Shown here in pieces: positions 55,117 through 64,000 of a DNA stretch of 64,000 nt. The notes beneath the pieces were generated by a model, which had not been told where the DNA came from, made no database searches, and worked only from the letters and a program-made list of their open reading frames with translations. Location of the stretch: contig PHAA01000008.1 in assembly GCA_002840245.1 (NCBI GenBank), positions 37,226 to 101,225 on the forward strand. Direction: 5' to 3'. Origin of the DNA: Firmicutes bacterium HGW-Firmicutes-15 (GTDB taxonomy: Bacteria; Bacillota; Syntrophomonadia; Syntrophomonadales; Syntrophomonadaceae). The translations under genes were made by a program, and so were the position numbers. How positions within the stretch are numbered: position 1 is the stretch's first letter; each line of letters begins with the position of its first letter.

Positions 55117-57163
55117 TTTTCAGTTTCCGGTGTATTTCTTTCAAAACTCGATTGATTAATGCTTCATAGGTCAAGTTTTCCAGGATTTTTTTGTGGCCCC
55201 TGTGGACTATCTGTCTGCGCTCCACTTCGTTTTCCAGGTAGTAATCTACTTTTTTATAAAGATCCTCCCGGTTATAGGCAAAAACAATTTCCTGATCTTC
55301 TATAAGGTATTTGCGAATATTGGCCCAGTCATTTTCTGCGGGAATACTGTATGCCAGGTAGAAACTATTGCTTAAAATACTTTCGCCGACTCGTGGGTGA
55401 GTTGTTACCACGGGGTTGGTTCCAATTACAATCTTGCAGGCATTTATTATCCTGGAAAGGGTTTCTCCATTGGCAGCTACCCCCTGAGCATAATCAGCAA
55501 GTACGGGGTGATCTACCCATTCCCTTCCCCAGAGTTTCATATCATAGCTTCTTTCGTGCAGCCATTCCAAAGGAATTGACCGTAACATTCGGAATCCCAC
55601 TTCCTGCCTCCAATTCTGGGCTAAATAATCCAAATGTTTCGCGGGTATTGATAAGTTATGGGCTCCTAAATGATTTAAAAGAAATCTCCTGTAATCCTCC
55701 AGGGAGTATATAATATTTTCCTGATAAAAAGATTCGTACATATCCCTGTAGGCCAATTTGAATATTTTTTCCAAATCGCTGTAAATAGGGGAGTCACTAA
55801 TCAGAGTAAGGCAATAATCCAAGCCTATTTGAGGATTTCCCGTATTGGAAAAAGCACAGATATTCGCACTATAACGGTCTTTCTCTTCCTGATCTAAGGA
55901 GTAGCTTTTGTATATACACGGGTTGGCAACGATAGGAGCTTCAATAATTGCCTCGCTGGGGTAAGCAAAGTCACGAAAAAAATTAGGATAGGAAACAAAA
56001 GCATTCAATACAAAATCCAGGGGGCCTATCTTAGCGGCCGATTCCTGGGAAGCGATAGTGGGAAGAGCATCTTGAACCCAGCAAACATAGATGATATTAT
56101 CAGGCAGAAATGGGTATTCCCATCTAAAATGATCAATGGAAAAGATAATATCCGGTTTAAAATCGTTAAGAACTTTCAGCCAGTTGTGTCCAGAAACCCG
56201 GTGCAGATTTGATTTTTCGATAAGTACTTGATTGGGAATGCCCAGTTGGTCACAGGCTGAAGCGCAGTCCCGGGTGTAATACTGCAGGGCAGTGGTAAAT
56301 CTGGAGGTAAAAAACAGAATTCGCGGGTTTCCGCTGGCAATACTCTCCAGAAGTTCATTTCTGGTGATTGCTGAATAATAGCTGTATAGCCTGTCTTGAA
56401 GATCATTAATGTCCTCGAGTTTTCGATTATACTGCTGGGATATGAACTTCACCAGATCATCATTCTCTTGATCCCAGACATTTAGCAATCTCTGGGGCAA
56501 TAGTGCTTGGGGTTCCGAAAAGTATTGTTCTAATTCGGTTCTTCCGAATAAAAACACCAGTCTTTCTGATTCTAAAGCTAGGCTGAGATCCAAGACCTGT
56601 AAGTACTCTGCAAATTCATCGAAATCTTGATAGAAAAGGAACAGTGGAATTTTAGCCCATAGATATGGCTGGGAAGCCCATGTTTTATTTTCACAGGCTA
56701 TAATATTGTCGAGCTGAAACTCGTTTTTAATCATTATCACGTCATTGGGTTTACACTGGCTTAGATTAAGGCTTATTTTTGAATCAAAATCAGCAATAAA
56801 TGCACCCTTATTCCGATCATATATGATATAACGAGAAGCCGAGAAGGGTATAAACTCATAGCTCAGCTCATCAAAATCAGGATAATCACGTCTATAAATA
56901 TAGGGGTAGTTGGCCAATAATTCCATGTTTTTGAAATATGTTTGCTTATATTGATTTCGGTAAGGGAGATAACAGTTTTCCAGGATAATATTTTCTGTTT
57001 CTTCTTGCCTATAACCAAGGCGGTGGCATTCCAGCAGAGCTTCCAGGGCAGTCTCATAGTTCTTTCTCTCCAGCCAGAACAGCCCGCTGGCAAATAAATC
57101 AGAAGCCAATTGTTCGGATTTTTTATTCCCTTTTATATACAAAAATATCAGGCTCCTTTTCAT
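55097..57163 (-). CDS. Large CgeB-like glycosyltransferase
   Basis: A 688-residue protein. The N-terminal ~300 residues are helical and unlike known domains, starting with a possible TPR-like pair (LFWLERKNYETALEALLECHRLGY). The C-terminal half is a GT-B region of the DUF3880/Glyco_trans_1_2 type (IIFSIDHFRWEYPFLPDNIIYVCWVQDALP, LEWLHERSYDMKLWGREWVDHP, ACKIVIGTNPVVTTHPRVGESILSNSF). Its location before heptose genes suggests a heptosyl or core transferase; that is inferred. Confidence 0.78.
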   Translation of the reverse strand: MKRSLIFLYIKGNKKSEQLASDLFASGLFWLERKNYETALEALLECHRLGYRQEETENIILENCYLPYRNQYKQTYFKNMELLANYPYIYRRDYPDFDELSYEFIPFSASRYIIYDRNKGAFIADFDSKISLNLSQCKPNDVIMIKNEFQLDNIIACENKTWASQPYLWAKIPLFLFYQDFDEFAEYLQVLDLSLALESERLVFLFGRTELEQYFSEPQALLPQRLLNVWDQENDDLVKFISQQYNRKLEDINDLQDRLYSYYSAITRNELLESIASGNPRILFFTSRFTTALQYYTRDCASACDQLGIPNQVLIEKSNLHRVSGHNWLKVLNDFKPDIIFSIDHFRWEYPFLPDNIIYVCWVQDALPTIASQESAAKIGPLDFVLNAFVSYPNFFRDFAYPSEAIIEAPIVANPCIYKSYSLDQEEKDRYSANICAFSNTGNPQIGLDYCLTLISDSPIYSDLEKIFKLAYRDMYESFYQENIIYSLEDYRRFLLNHLGAHNLSIPAKHLDYLAQNWRQEVGFRMLRSIPLEWLHERSYDMKLWGREWVDHPVLADYAQGVAANGETLSRIINACKIVIGTNPVVTTHPRVGESILSNSFYLAYSIPAENDWANIRKYLIEDQEIVFAYNREDLYKKVDYYLENEVERRQIVHRGHKKILENLTYEALINRVLKEIHRKLKNVGNGV

Positions 57164-57244
57164 GACACTTCAATTGCTTACACACCGATTAAATCTAATG
57201 ATTTCATCTGGAGTGATGACTTTATTGCTGCCTAAACTTTGCTT

Positions 57245-58633
57245 TTAACTTTGTCGGAAGCCTCTAAATAAACGATCCTTCTCGATATACAACTTGTGGA
57301 GTACCTCATCGGTATTTTTAATGCACGCTGAGTAATAGTTTAAAATAAGTTTTTGGTTAGCTTCATATAAAAGTCTATGAAAATCATCATCACTGAGATT
57401 GGTAAAATTGACGGATTGCAGATCGGAATTTACATGCTTATGCTCATAAAAATCTGCACAGTCTTTCACAAGGCCTTTTTCAATGGCGTAATAATATAAA
57501 GGGCAACCGGGATAAGGAGTTACAGGTCTTATGGTTCTCATCTGCGCATGATCGTCGTATTTCAATAAAAATTCAACCCCGAGCCGAAGTGATTCAGCAG
57601 TTTCGCCTATGTTTCCAAATATAATATTAAACCCCGGGCTTATCCCGACTGCCAAAGTGTTCTCAATACCGCTGATAATTTGCTTGACAGTCAGGGCTTT
57701 ATTCATGTTGCGCAGAGCTTGTTCGTCCATCGATTCTATTCCATAATTAATGAAAACACAGCCTGCCTCTTTCATCAGTTTTAAAACATCCGGTTTGGCG
57801 TAATTAAGCCTGCCGTTGCAATCCCACCTTATGTTCAACTTATTTCTTATAAAACTTTCACATAATTCCACGGTTCTTGGCGATGAACTCATTAAAAGTT
57901 CGTCGGAGAAGATAATATATGAAATCGCATACTTTTCCTTCAGGATTTTAATCTCGTCGACTATACTATCCGCACTTCGTCCCCTGAACCCCTGGTCCAG
58001 GCGGTAGCAAAAATTGCACTTGAAGGTGCATCCCCTTCCTGATAAGACCGGCATGCAGCGTTCGCTATTTTTCATGTTGGGCACCCTGAGCAAAGCATAA
58101 TGGTCTATAGGAAACAAATCCCACGCCGGAAAAGGTATGTTATCTATATCAGCAATTAAGGCTTGCCGGGGTGTCTGGATACATTGGCTGTTTTCCAGGA
58201 AAGCTATGCCGTTTACCGAGTGTAATGATTGCTTATGCTCCAGCGCATCTAATAAATTAATAACCGTAATCTCGCCCTCGCCAATAACAATGGCGTCGGC
58301 CAGAGTCTTTCTTAAAAAATAGTCGGGCTCGGGCGCACACAAATGTCCCCCTAAAACATAAAATGGTCGGTATTTTGAGTTGTTAATAGCCTCGGATATT
58401 TTCAACACCTTGCGATATTGGTAATATCCCCCGCACGCGCTTACGCCAATAAAGTCATAGCGTTCCTTATTCAATAAATCAGTTAAATGAGACTCTGGCC
58501 AGTGATAAACGTCCTGGTTATAAATATTAACCTCGTGCCCTGCCTTAAGACATGCTGATGCGATATACGCTAACCCTTGTGGAAACCATGAAATATAAGA
58601 GTCATTATCGTACGCCACTAAAAGAATTCTCAT
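57245..58633 (-). CDS. B12-binding-domain radical SAM protein
   Basis: A 462-residue protein. Residues 1-130 form a Rossmann-like cobalamin-binding-type domain (LAYIASACLKAGHEVNIYNQDVYHW, VLGGHLCAPEPDYFL) but no clear D-x-H-x2-G cobalamin His motif. The radical SAM core has CTFKCNFC in LSGRGCTFKCNFCYRLDQG and GINYGIESMDEQALRN-type strands. Relatives are methyltransferases or ring-forming enzymes acting on unreactive carbons. It is the first gene of a ten-gene operon with a sigma-K-like promoter; sugar C-methylation is possible. Confidence 0.83.
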   Translation of the reverse strand: MRILLVAYDNDSYISWFPQGLAYIASACLKAGHEVNIYNQDVYHWPESHLTDLLNKERYDFIGVSACGGYYQYRKVLKISEAINNSKYRPFYVLGGHLCAPEPDYFLRKTLADAIVIGEGEITVINLLDALEHKQSLHSVNGIAFLENSQCIQTPRQALIADIDNIPFPAWDLFPIDHYALLRVPNMKNSERCMPVLSGRGCTFKCNFCYRLDQGFRGRSADSIVDEIKILKEKYAISYIIFSDELLMSSSPRTVELCESFIRNKLNIRWDCNGRLNYAKPDVLKLMKEAGCVFINYGIESMDEQALRNMNKALTVKQIISGIENTLAVGISPGFNIIFGNIGETAESLRLGVEFLLKYDDHAQMRTIRPVTPYPGCPLYYYAIEKGLVKDCADFYEHKHVNSDLQSVNFTNLSDDDFHRLLYEANQKLILNYYSACIKNTDEVLHKLYIEKDRLFRGFRQS

Positions 58634-58689
58634 TTCTTCACCTCAATCATATTAGGAGAGCCTTTCGGTTATTGCCTGCCTCTAGTTAT

Positions 58690-58718
58690 TAAGTTATGTG
58701 AGTCGAAGCAGGGATGTT
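58690..58718 (-). promoter_or_regulatory. Sigma-K-like promoter for the ten-gene minus-strand operon
   Basis: On the minus strand AAC at 58718-58716, a 17-base spacer and CATAACTTA at 58698-58690 match the consensus fully. Confidence 0.62.
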
Positions 58719-58823
58719 ACAGACTTCTCAGCTCCTTTTCCAGGGTATCAAGGCACCCGACCTTCGCAGTCACTTTAGCCTACTTCTTTACCCATCAATG
58801 GTTCCGAAAATTAGAAACGGCAG

Positions 58824-58852
58824 CACTCATTCTCAAAAAATCACATATTATG
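58824..58852 (+). promoter_or_regulatory. Sigma-K-like promoter for the ptmE/legF operon
   Basis: CAC at 58824-58826, a 17-base spacer and CATATTATG at 58844-58852. It is divergent from the promoter at 58690-58718 in the 280-base gap 58634-58913, which holds nothing else clear. Confidence 0.58.
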
Positions 58853-58913
58853 GAGTACCATTGACGGTTGCTGCCATGAAAAAGTGTCAGAAGCAGGAAT
58901 GAGGGAATAAAAG

Positions 58914-59957
58914 ATGTGGAAGCAAGTTTGTATAAGACCTGACACTCCGATTGTAAAAGCTATAGAAATAATTGATCAGGCAGCCCTGCAGATTGCTCTG
59001 GTGATAAATGAAAAGGGGCAGCTGCTGGGAACTGTTACCGATGGTGATATACGCCGTGCCATCTTGAGGCATCTGAGCTTGGACGAACCTGTAAACAAGA
59101 TAATGAATATGAATCCTCATTTTGTTTACCGAGAGCAATCCCGGGAAAAAGCTGTCATGCTGATGAAAAACAGCAAGTTGCGTCAGATTCCGGTAGTGGA
59201 CGAAGTTGGGCGTCTGGTGGGAATGGAAATTGCTGATGAACTCTTAAGTCCTCCTTCCCGGGATAACTGGGTAATACTTATGGCTGGAGGACTAGGTAAA
59301 CGTTTGAACCCGCTCACCGAATCCTGCCCCAAGCCTCTTCTGAAAGTGGGTGATAAACCCGTACTGGAGACTATTCTGGAGAGCTTTATTGACCAGGGAT
59401 TCAAGCATTTCTATATCTCAGTAAATTATAGGGCTGCAATGATTGTAGAACACTTTGGTGATGGCTCCAGGTGGGGGGTAGAAATCAAATATCTACATGA
59501 AAAAACTGGCCTGGGTACGGCCGGGGCCTTATGCTTGCTCCCGACCAGGCCAGAAAAACCACTGCTCCTGATGAATGGAGATATCTTGACCAAAATCAAC
59601 TCTGGACAGTTGTTGGATTTTCACAAGAAAAATAGCACTGAAGCTACTATCTGTGTAAAGGAACAACAAAGCCAGATACCCTATGGGGTAGTTACTATTG
59701 ACAAAAACCGGCTTAAAAAAATAGAAGAAAAACCCATAAGGCGTTTTTTTATTAATGCAGGAATATATGTATTCAATCCTGGAGTTCTCGATTATGTCCC
59801 GGTTGATTCATATTTTGACATACCCGATCTTCTTGAAAATATTTTAAATAATGGAAAAGAAATAGCGGTTTTTCCTATCCGAGAATACTGGATAGATATT
59901 GGACGCTTTGATGACTACGAAAGAGCCAACCATGAATTCCCGGAGGTATTCGGATGA
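58914..59957 (+). CDS. ptmE: PtmE-like CBS-domain nucleotidyltransferase
   Basis: A 347-residue protein. Residues 1-115 hold a pair of CBS motifs (AALQIALVINEKGQLLGTVTDGDIRRAIL, LRQIPVVDEVGRLVG). From about 118 there is a sugar-nucleotidyltransferase domain (WVILMAGGLGKRLNPLTESCPKPLLKVGDKP, INAGIYVFNPGVLDYVP, YWIDIGRFDDYERAN). This is the layout of PtmE, which makes GDP-glucosamine at the start of GDP-dependent legionaminic acid synthesis. It overlaps legF by 4 bases. Confidence 0.84.
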   Translation: MWKQVCIRPDTPIVKAIEIIDQAALQIALVINEKGQLLGTVTDGDIRRAILRHLSLDEPVNKIMNMNPHFVYREQSREKAVMLMKNSKLRQIPVVDEVGRLVGMEIADELLSPPSRDNWVILMAGGLGKRLNPLTESCPKPLLKVGDKPVLETILESFIDQGFKHFYISVNYRAAMIVEHFGDGSRWGVEIKYLHEKTGLGTAGALCLLPTRPEKPLLLMNGDILTKINSGQLLDFHKKNSTEATICVKEQQSQIPYGVVTIDKNRLKKIEEKPIRRFFINAGIYVFNPGVLDYVPVDSYFDIPDLLENILNNGKEIAVFPIREYWIDIGRFDDYERANHEFPEVFG

Positions 59958-60655
59958 TAGGCGGTCAAAAAGTCCTGGGAATAATCCCAGCCCGGGGCGG
60001 TTCCAAAACGATTCCCCGGAAAAACCTGAAGCTTCTGGCAGGCAAACCGCTGATTGCCTGGACTATTGAAGAAGCGCACAAGTCTCAGTATATTGACCGT
60101 TTGATCTTTTCTTCTGAAGACGCTGAGATTATTAGAGTGGCAAAAGAATGGGGATGCGAGGTGCCCTTTGTGCGGCCGGCTCATCTGGCTGAAGATGAAA
60201 CTCCGGGAATCGAACCGGTCATCCATGCTATTAATAACATCAGGGAAAAATACGATTACGTCGTACTATTACAGCCCACTTCACCCCTGCGTACCGTAAA
60301 TGATATTGATGACTGTATCCGCTGCTGTATCCAGGCAGATGCACCTGTTTGTGTTTCGGTATCCGAGGTGGATAAAAGCCCTTACTGGATGTATACCCTG
60401 AACGAGCACCAAAAAATATTCCCCTTGATACAGACAGAGCATTCTATTGAGCGCAGGCAGGACCTCCCCCCGGTATATGCACTCAATGGAGCAGTTTACG
60501 TAGCCCAAACGGATTATATATTAAAGGCAAAGAGCTTTATAACCGAAGAAACGCTGGCTTATATCATGCCGGCAGACAGGTCGCGGGATATTGATAATGA
60601 GATGGATTTTATTTATTGTGAGCTGATAAAAAGTCAGGAAGTCCAAAAAAGGTAG
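59954..60655 (+). CDS. legF: LegF-like CMP-nonulosonate cytidylyltransferase
   Basis: A 233-residue enzyme of the NeuA family (GIIPARGGSKTIPRKNLKLLAGKPLIAWTIEEA, LIFSSEDAEIIRVAKEWGCEVPF, YVVLLQPTSPLRTVNDIDDCI, PVYALNGAVYVAQ). It joins CMP to the nonulosonate for transfer to protein. It is encoded with ptmE, linking the first and last activation steps in one unit. Confidence 0.88.
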   Translation: MIGGQKVLGIIPARGGSKTIPRKNLKLLAGKPLIAWTIEEAHKSQYIDRLIFSSEDAEIIRVAKEWGCEVPFVRPAHLAEDETPGIEPVIHAINNIREKYDYVVLLQPTSPLRTVNDIDDCIRCCIQADAPVCVSVSEVDKSPYWMYTLNEHQKIFPLIQTEHSIERRQDLPPVYALNGAVYVAQTDYILKAKSFITEETLAYIMPADRSRDIDNEMDFIYCELIKSQEVQKR

Positions 60656-60672
60656 CATAAGCCATTACGGTA

Positions 60673-60681
60673 CATATTATA
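60673..60681 (+). promoter_or_regulatory. Isolated sigma-K-like -10 element
   Basis: CATATTATA matches the -10 consensus, but no AC is found 16-17 bases upstream. It may serve the next gene weakly or be chance. Confidence 0.25.
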
Positions 60682-60725
60682 CATTAACCGGAATTAACGG
60701 AATAACATAGATGGATGTGGTGAAG

Positions 60726-61304
60726 ATGCCCAATTTCAAAATTTTCAATGATAAAGAAAAGCCGATATATGCGGAAATTACAAATGGCACCAATACTTTG
60801 TGGATTGAGGACAGCGCAGCCGTAACCATTGAATTTGCGCATGCCAACATTCATGAAGGAGTCTCTTATTCGGTATCAAAACTGTTTCAAAATTTAGGTG
60901 CTGGTAGTGGTTATGCTAATTTGCGTATTTATACGGGCAGTACCAAAGAAACCCATATGGTAATGGAGGTTACAGCTGATGGAAAAAGTTATATTTCTTT
61001 ATATAGCGGCACTACTTATTCTGCCAGTGGGACTCTTGTGACGGTTTACAATCTTAATCGTAATTCTTCAAATACAACAGATTCCAAAGTTTTGTTTACG
61101 CCAACTATTAGTGATTCAGGTACCCTTTTGTCTCAAACTCTGCTGCCTGGCGGTACGGGTTCCAAAACCGTAGGTGGACAATCCCTAACGAGAGCCGAAA
61201 GAATACTAAAAACCTCCAGCGATTACCTTGTAAGGGTACAAAATGTATCGGATGTCGCAGGTGACGTTGCCATAAATTTCACTTATTATGAGCTTTCAGT
61301 TTAA
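60726..61304 (+). CDS. Beta-rich protein of a three-member local family (member 3)
   Basis: A 192-residue protein beginning MPNFKIFNDKEKPIYAEI, matching the MPNYKI start of the 42085 protein, which is why 60726 was preferred to the ATG at 60711. The body is strand-rich and Ser/Thr/Gly-rich (GAGSGYANLRIYTGST, KVLFTPTISDSGTLL, ending in FTYYELSV). Similarity to members 1 and 2 is weak beyond the N terminus. It lies between legF and the Maf-like transferase, a place where a substrate of Maf would be expected. Confidence 0.6.
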   Translation: MPNFKIFNDKEKPIYAEITNGTNTLWIEDSAAVTIEFAHANIHEGVSYSVSKLFQNLGAGSGYANLRIYTGSTKETHMVMEVTADGKSYISLYSGTTYSASGTLVTVYNLNRNSSNTTDSKVLFTPTISDSGTLLSQTLLPGGTGSKTVGGQSLTRAERILKTSSDYLVRVQNVSDVAGDVAINFTYYELSV

Positions 61305-61474
61305 AACCAAAAAGTTAGAACATGCCAATGTTTTAGCAGGGTAGGAACAAATGAACCAGGCAAGAGTTTCTCTGTTCACTGATCAGTTCCAGGGATATGA
61401 AAGTGGTGGGTTGCACTTGTAATGCGGCTGATTTACCTCAGGGCTATATGGTGCTGCTTAAAAAGGAGAGTATT

Positions 61475-63793
61475 ATGGCATTCATAGAAAATATGGAGAT
61501 ATTAAAAGAATCGTTTCCTGATGTATGGGCGAAAATGTCGGAATTAGAAGGTAAGCTAGATAAAGATCTGGTAAAGACGATTTCGACTAGAGATGGTACT
61601 CAAATCCTTAAGGTTGGGAAACAGTTTATACATGACAAAAAAGTCCCTCTTAGTGAAGCGGAAAATATTATTAAACAATTTAATAATGTGAAGGAGCATT
61701 CGGACATTCTTTTTTACGGTATGGGGATGGGATATCACATTAAGGCCTTTGTAGATCAATACCCGGGGCTCTCTTTCTCGATATATGAACCGGTACCGGA
61801 AGTATTCTACCAGTTCCTGTGTAATGCAGATTTGAAGCAGATGCCGCTTCATTTATTAAAAAATATATACATTGAAAACTGTCCAGAAGATCCAAACATT
61901 TTCTGTGGTCAATATGTTAGAAAAATAAGTAACTCGGTAATGGTTATCGATCTTCCTGCTTACCGCACCATATTTCCGGATAAGCATAAGACCTTTTTTG
62001 CCGAATTTGAAAAGCAGATAAATGAGCGGCGTTTGTCAGTGGCTACTAATTCCACATTTCAAAAACGCTGGACAATAAACAGCCTTAAAAACTTTATCCA
62101 GGTTTTAAATAGTCCTAATATCCTGGTCGAAAAGAAAGGCTATTTTAGAAATAAGCCGGCTATTCTGGTTGCAGCCGGGCCATCCCTGGAAGAAGAAATC
62201 GGAAATTTGCGCAAGATTAAAGAAGATGGGCTGGCTTATATTTTTTCAGTTGGAACAGCTCTTAATAGTCTCATTCAACGCCAGGTTTATCCTCATGCTG
62301 CCTGCACCTATGACCCTTCCGAAGAAAATCAAATATTTTGTAAAGAGGTTTTGGAAAAGGGCATTAAATCCATTCCCCTTATTTTCGGCAGCACCGTGGG
62401 ATATGAAACCCTGGCAAAATACCCTGGTCCTAAAAGTCACATGTTAATCAGCCAGGATAGTCTGGCAGCATTCTACCTTAATGCGGTAAATCAGGAAAGA
62501 GTCGAATCTATCAATGATGCTACCACTATTGCGATTATCACTCTGCAGCTTTTATATAAGCTGGGTTTCAACCCGATCATACTGGTCGGGCAAAACCTGG
62601 CTTATCTAGATGGTAAGAATTATACAGCCGGATCAACTTATCCCTCTCAAGAGGCTATTCAACCAGAACCGAATAATGCCGTGCTGGTTAAAGATGTATA
62701 CGGTAATGAGGTGTTCAGTAACCATAGCTACATTCGCATGAGACAGCAAATTGAAAATTACCTGAGTCATTATACAGATATAAATATAATTAACACTACT
62801 AAATATGGTGCCCATATTGAAGGGACCCGGTTTGAAACCCTGGATACAATAATCAGCCAGCTGAATCACAGGGTGGTTGAGGATGAATGGCTGGAATCTG
62901 AAAAAATAGGTTATGATATGGAATATTTAATAAAACAAAATCATATAATGAACGATGCCCATGCCAAGGTTGCCCAATTACTGGAGAAATGCAAACTAAA
63001 TCTGGATAATGTCCGCCAACTTGCAGATAGCGGGAATGTCAGGAGAATCGGCCAGAGTTACGAGCAGTTTAATCTTAGTATGGATGAATTGAGGAATAAT
63101 CAGTTCTTTGCTACTTTTATCACACCTATGAACCGGGTCGAGCTGGAATTTTTGATACTCACAGTTTCTGATATTTCCAGAGAAACAGACCCCATCATAA
63201 AAGCTCAACTAATGGAACAGCATTTTCGTCCATTCCTGCTAAATTGTGAACAGGATATTATTTCAATCAGTCCGTTTTTCCAGGAAATGAATCAATCCAT
63301 TCAGGACATCTATAAAATACGCACAGTCCGGCAAAAAGCTGCCGGAATTAAAATATTGCTGGTAGACAGTGACGGAGTTCTTACCGATGGAAGCATATAT
63401 TATTCGGCTTCCGGGGACGAAATAAGGAAGTTTCACTATAAGGATTGCACCGGTATTAATCTCCTCAAGGAGAAAGGCATTAAAATTTTAATCAATAATC
63501 CGGATGCCAACCCGGTAATAAAAAATGCCGCTGAGAAATTGGGGATCCATGAGATCACTTCAGGAAATAAATCAGGGATAATAGCGGTGGTAGCTAAAGA
63601 ATATGGACTTGAACAAACAGAAATCGCCTGCATTTTCAATGATATGTGTGATTTGGCATGGTTTAAGCAGGTTGGCTTGAGCTTTGCGGTTCAGAATGCA
63701 AGCCAGGATCTGCAGAACGCAGTTGATTATGTACTTGCTGTAAATGGTGGTCAGGGAGCTATGCTGGAAATCGCGAAACTACTGGCAGGTTAA
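61475..63793 (+). CDS. Maf-type glycosyltransferase fused to a KdsC-like HAD domain
   Basis: A 772-residue protein. Residues 180-470 are a Maf/DUF115 (MptE-like) domain (FRNKPAILVAAGPSLEEEI, VYPHAACTYDPSEENQIF, SINDATTIAIITLQLLYKLGFNPIILVGQNLAYL). Maf proteins transfer CMP-nonulosonates to Ser/Thr of flagellin. Residues 625-772 are a KdsC-like HAD domain (Asp631/Asp633 in LLVDSDGVLTDG), but the Thr/Ser of motif II is Asn (INNPDA) and the GDD of motif IV reads FND. The phosphatase may thus be inactive or altered. The ATG at 61475 is preferred for AAAAAGGAG 8 bases upstream; the frame extends to 61397. Confidence 0.86.
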   Translation: MAFIENMEILKESFPDVWAKMSELEGKLDKDLVKTISTRDGTQILKVGKQFIHDKKVPLSEAENIIKQFNNVKEHSDILFYGMGMGYHIKAFVDQYPGLSFSIYEPVPEVFYQFLCNADLKQMPLHLLKNIYIENCPEDPNIFCGQYVRKISNSVMVIDLPAYRTIFPDKHKTFFAEFEKQINERRLSVATNSTFQKRWTINSLKNFIQVLNSPNILVEKKGYFRNKPAILVAAGPSLEEEIGNLRKIKEDGLAYIFSVGTALNSLIQRQVYPHAACTYDPSEENQIFCKEVLEKGIKSIPLIFGSTVGYETLAKYPGPKSHMLISQDSLAAFYLNAVNQERVESINDATTIAIITLQLLYKLGFNPIILVGQNLAYLDGKNYTAGSTYPSQEAIQPEPNNAVLVKDVYGNEVFSNHSYIRMRQQIENYLSHYTDINIINTTKYGAHIEGTRFETLDTIISQLNHRVVEDEWLESEKIGYDMEYLIKQNHIMNDAHAKVAQLLEKCKLNLDNVRQLADSGNVRRIGQSYEQFNLSMDELRNNQFFATFITPMNRVELEFLILTVSDISRETDPIIKAQLMEQHFRPFLLNCEQDIISISPFFQEMNQSIQDIYKIRTVRQKAAGIKILLVDSDGVLTDGSIYYSASGDEIRKFHYKDCTGINLLKEKGIKILINNPDANPVIKNAAEKLGIHEITSGNKSGIIAVVAKEYGLEQTEIACIFNDMCDLAWFKQVGLSFAVQNASQDLQNAVDYVLAVNGGQGAMLEIAKLLAG

Positions 63794-63826
63794 ATAATGA
63801 GCGTCGATAAAAGTGAATCTCTGCGT

Positions 63827-63867
63827 CATAAGCCAAATCCCGCGATTAAGGCGGGATTTGGCTTATG
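63827..63867. terminator. 17-bp perfect inverted repeat after the Maf-like gene
   Basis: CATAAGCCAAATCCCGC at 63827-63843 pairs exactly with 63851-63867 around a 7-base loop. No T tract follows on the plus strand, but the stem is strong. Confidence 0.65.
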
Positions 63868-63881
63868 CCTTGATCTTCACT
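63865..63881 (-). repeat. Dispersed element: conserved 17-mer beside hairpin (copy 2)
   Basis: Exact inverted copy of the 17-mer at 27306-27322. On the minus strand it is followed by the 17-bp hairpin, as copy 1 is followed by its own hairpin. The rest of the window to 64000 shows no gene. Confidence 0.4.
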
Positions 63882-64000
63882 TCCATATTATTTCGAGCGC
63901 AGCGAGCCCAAATTGTAGTCCTGTTAAGGGCTTCTATAGATCGCTCTGCCAGTTTGCCAGCTTTATTTAAATATTAAAACCCAAAAGGCGAGATAAACTC

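Noticed and set aside
60673..60681. Full sigma-K promoter for the 60726 gene
   Set aside because: The -10 box is good but no AC lies 16-17 bases upstream, so it was not counted in the promoter set.

Overview
The window reads as a low-to-moderate G+C, endospore-forming, anaerobic Firmicute (Clostridia-type). The grounds are AGGAGG-type ribosome binding sites, a HesB-like selenoprotein with an in-frame UGA and a hairpin just after it, collagen-like spore-surface-type proteins, CgeB-type glycosyltransferases, and many promoter candidates that fit the late mother-cell sigma-K pattern. I cannot name the genus from sequence alone.

Positions 1-15.3 kb are ordinary sensing and transport genes. They hold a guanylate-kinase-like gene cut by the window edge, a soluble chemoreceptor, a membrane histidine kinase/OmpR-type regulator pair, a DUF4342-like protein, the selenoprotein, a cytoplasmic multi-PAS kinase with two response regulators (one HD-GYP), a papain-like peptidase and a MacAB-type export operon. 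A strong 25-bp inverted repeat lies before the MacAB operon.

Positions 15.6-63.8 kb form one surface-glycan locus arranged in about twenty transcription units. It has roughly thirteen glycosyltransferases, several of them duplicated, and genes for at least three unusual sugars. A legionaminic-acid-type nonulosonate route is spread over four units: ptmE-like, legB, legC, legG, a NeuD-type acyltransferase, legI, legF. A CapE/RmlD/2-epimerase trio should make an L-FucNAc, L-QuiNAc or L-RhaNAc type nucleotide sugar. GmhA, GmhB and an HldE-like protein make activated heptose. Two tandem collagen-like proteins with His-rich N termini and Gly-Ala-Thr repeats sit in the middle and are the obvious glycan carriers. 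Small repeated families of beta-rich proteins of unknown function are scattered through the locus. A Maf-type glycosyltransferase, which in other systems transfers nonulosonates to protein, closes it and carries an unexpected KdsC-like phosphatase domain.

Twelve of the transcription units have an upstream motif of the form (A/C)AC, 16-17 bases, then (C/A)ATA-N3-T(A/G). This matches the sigma-K promoter and suggests that the locus is switched on late in the mother cell to decorate the spore surface. Unusual chemistry includes three radical-SAM enzymes, a stand-alone two-subunit thiamine-diphosphate E1 enzyme, and an aminomutase-like protein beside an adenylate-forming ligase and a NeuD-type acyltransferase. 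The last group may make and attach a beta-amino-acyl group. Sequence oddities include an apparent one-base frameshift in the heptose kinase, a G9 tract in legG and a probable AUA start codon.
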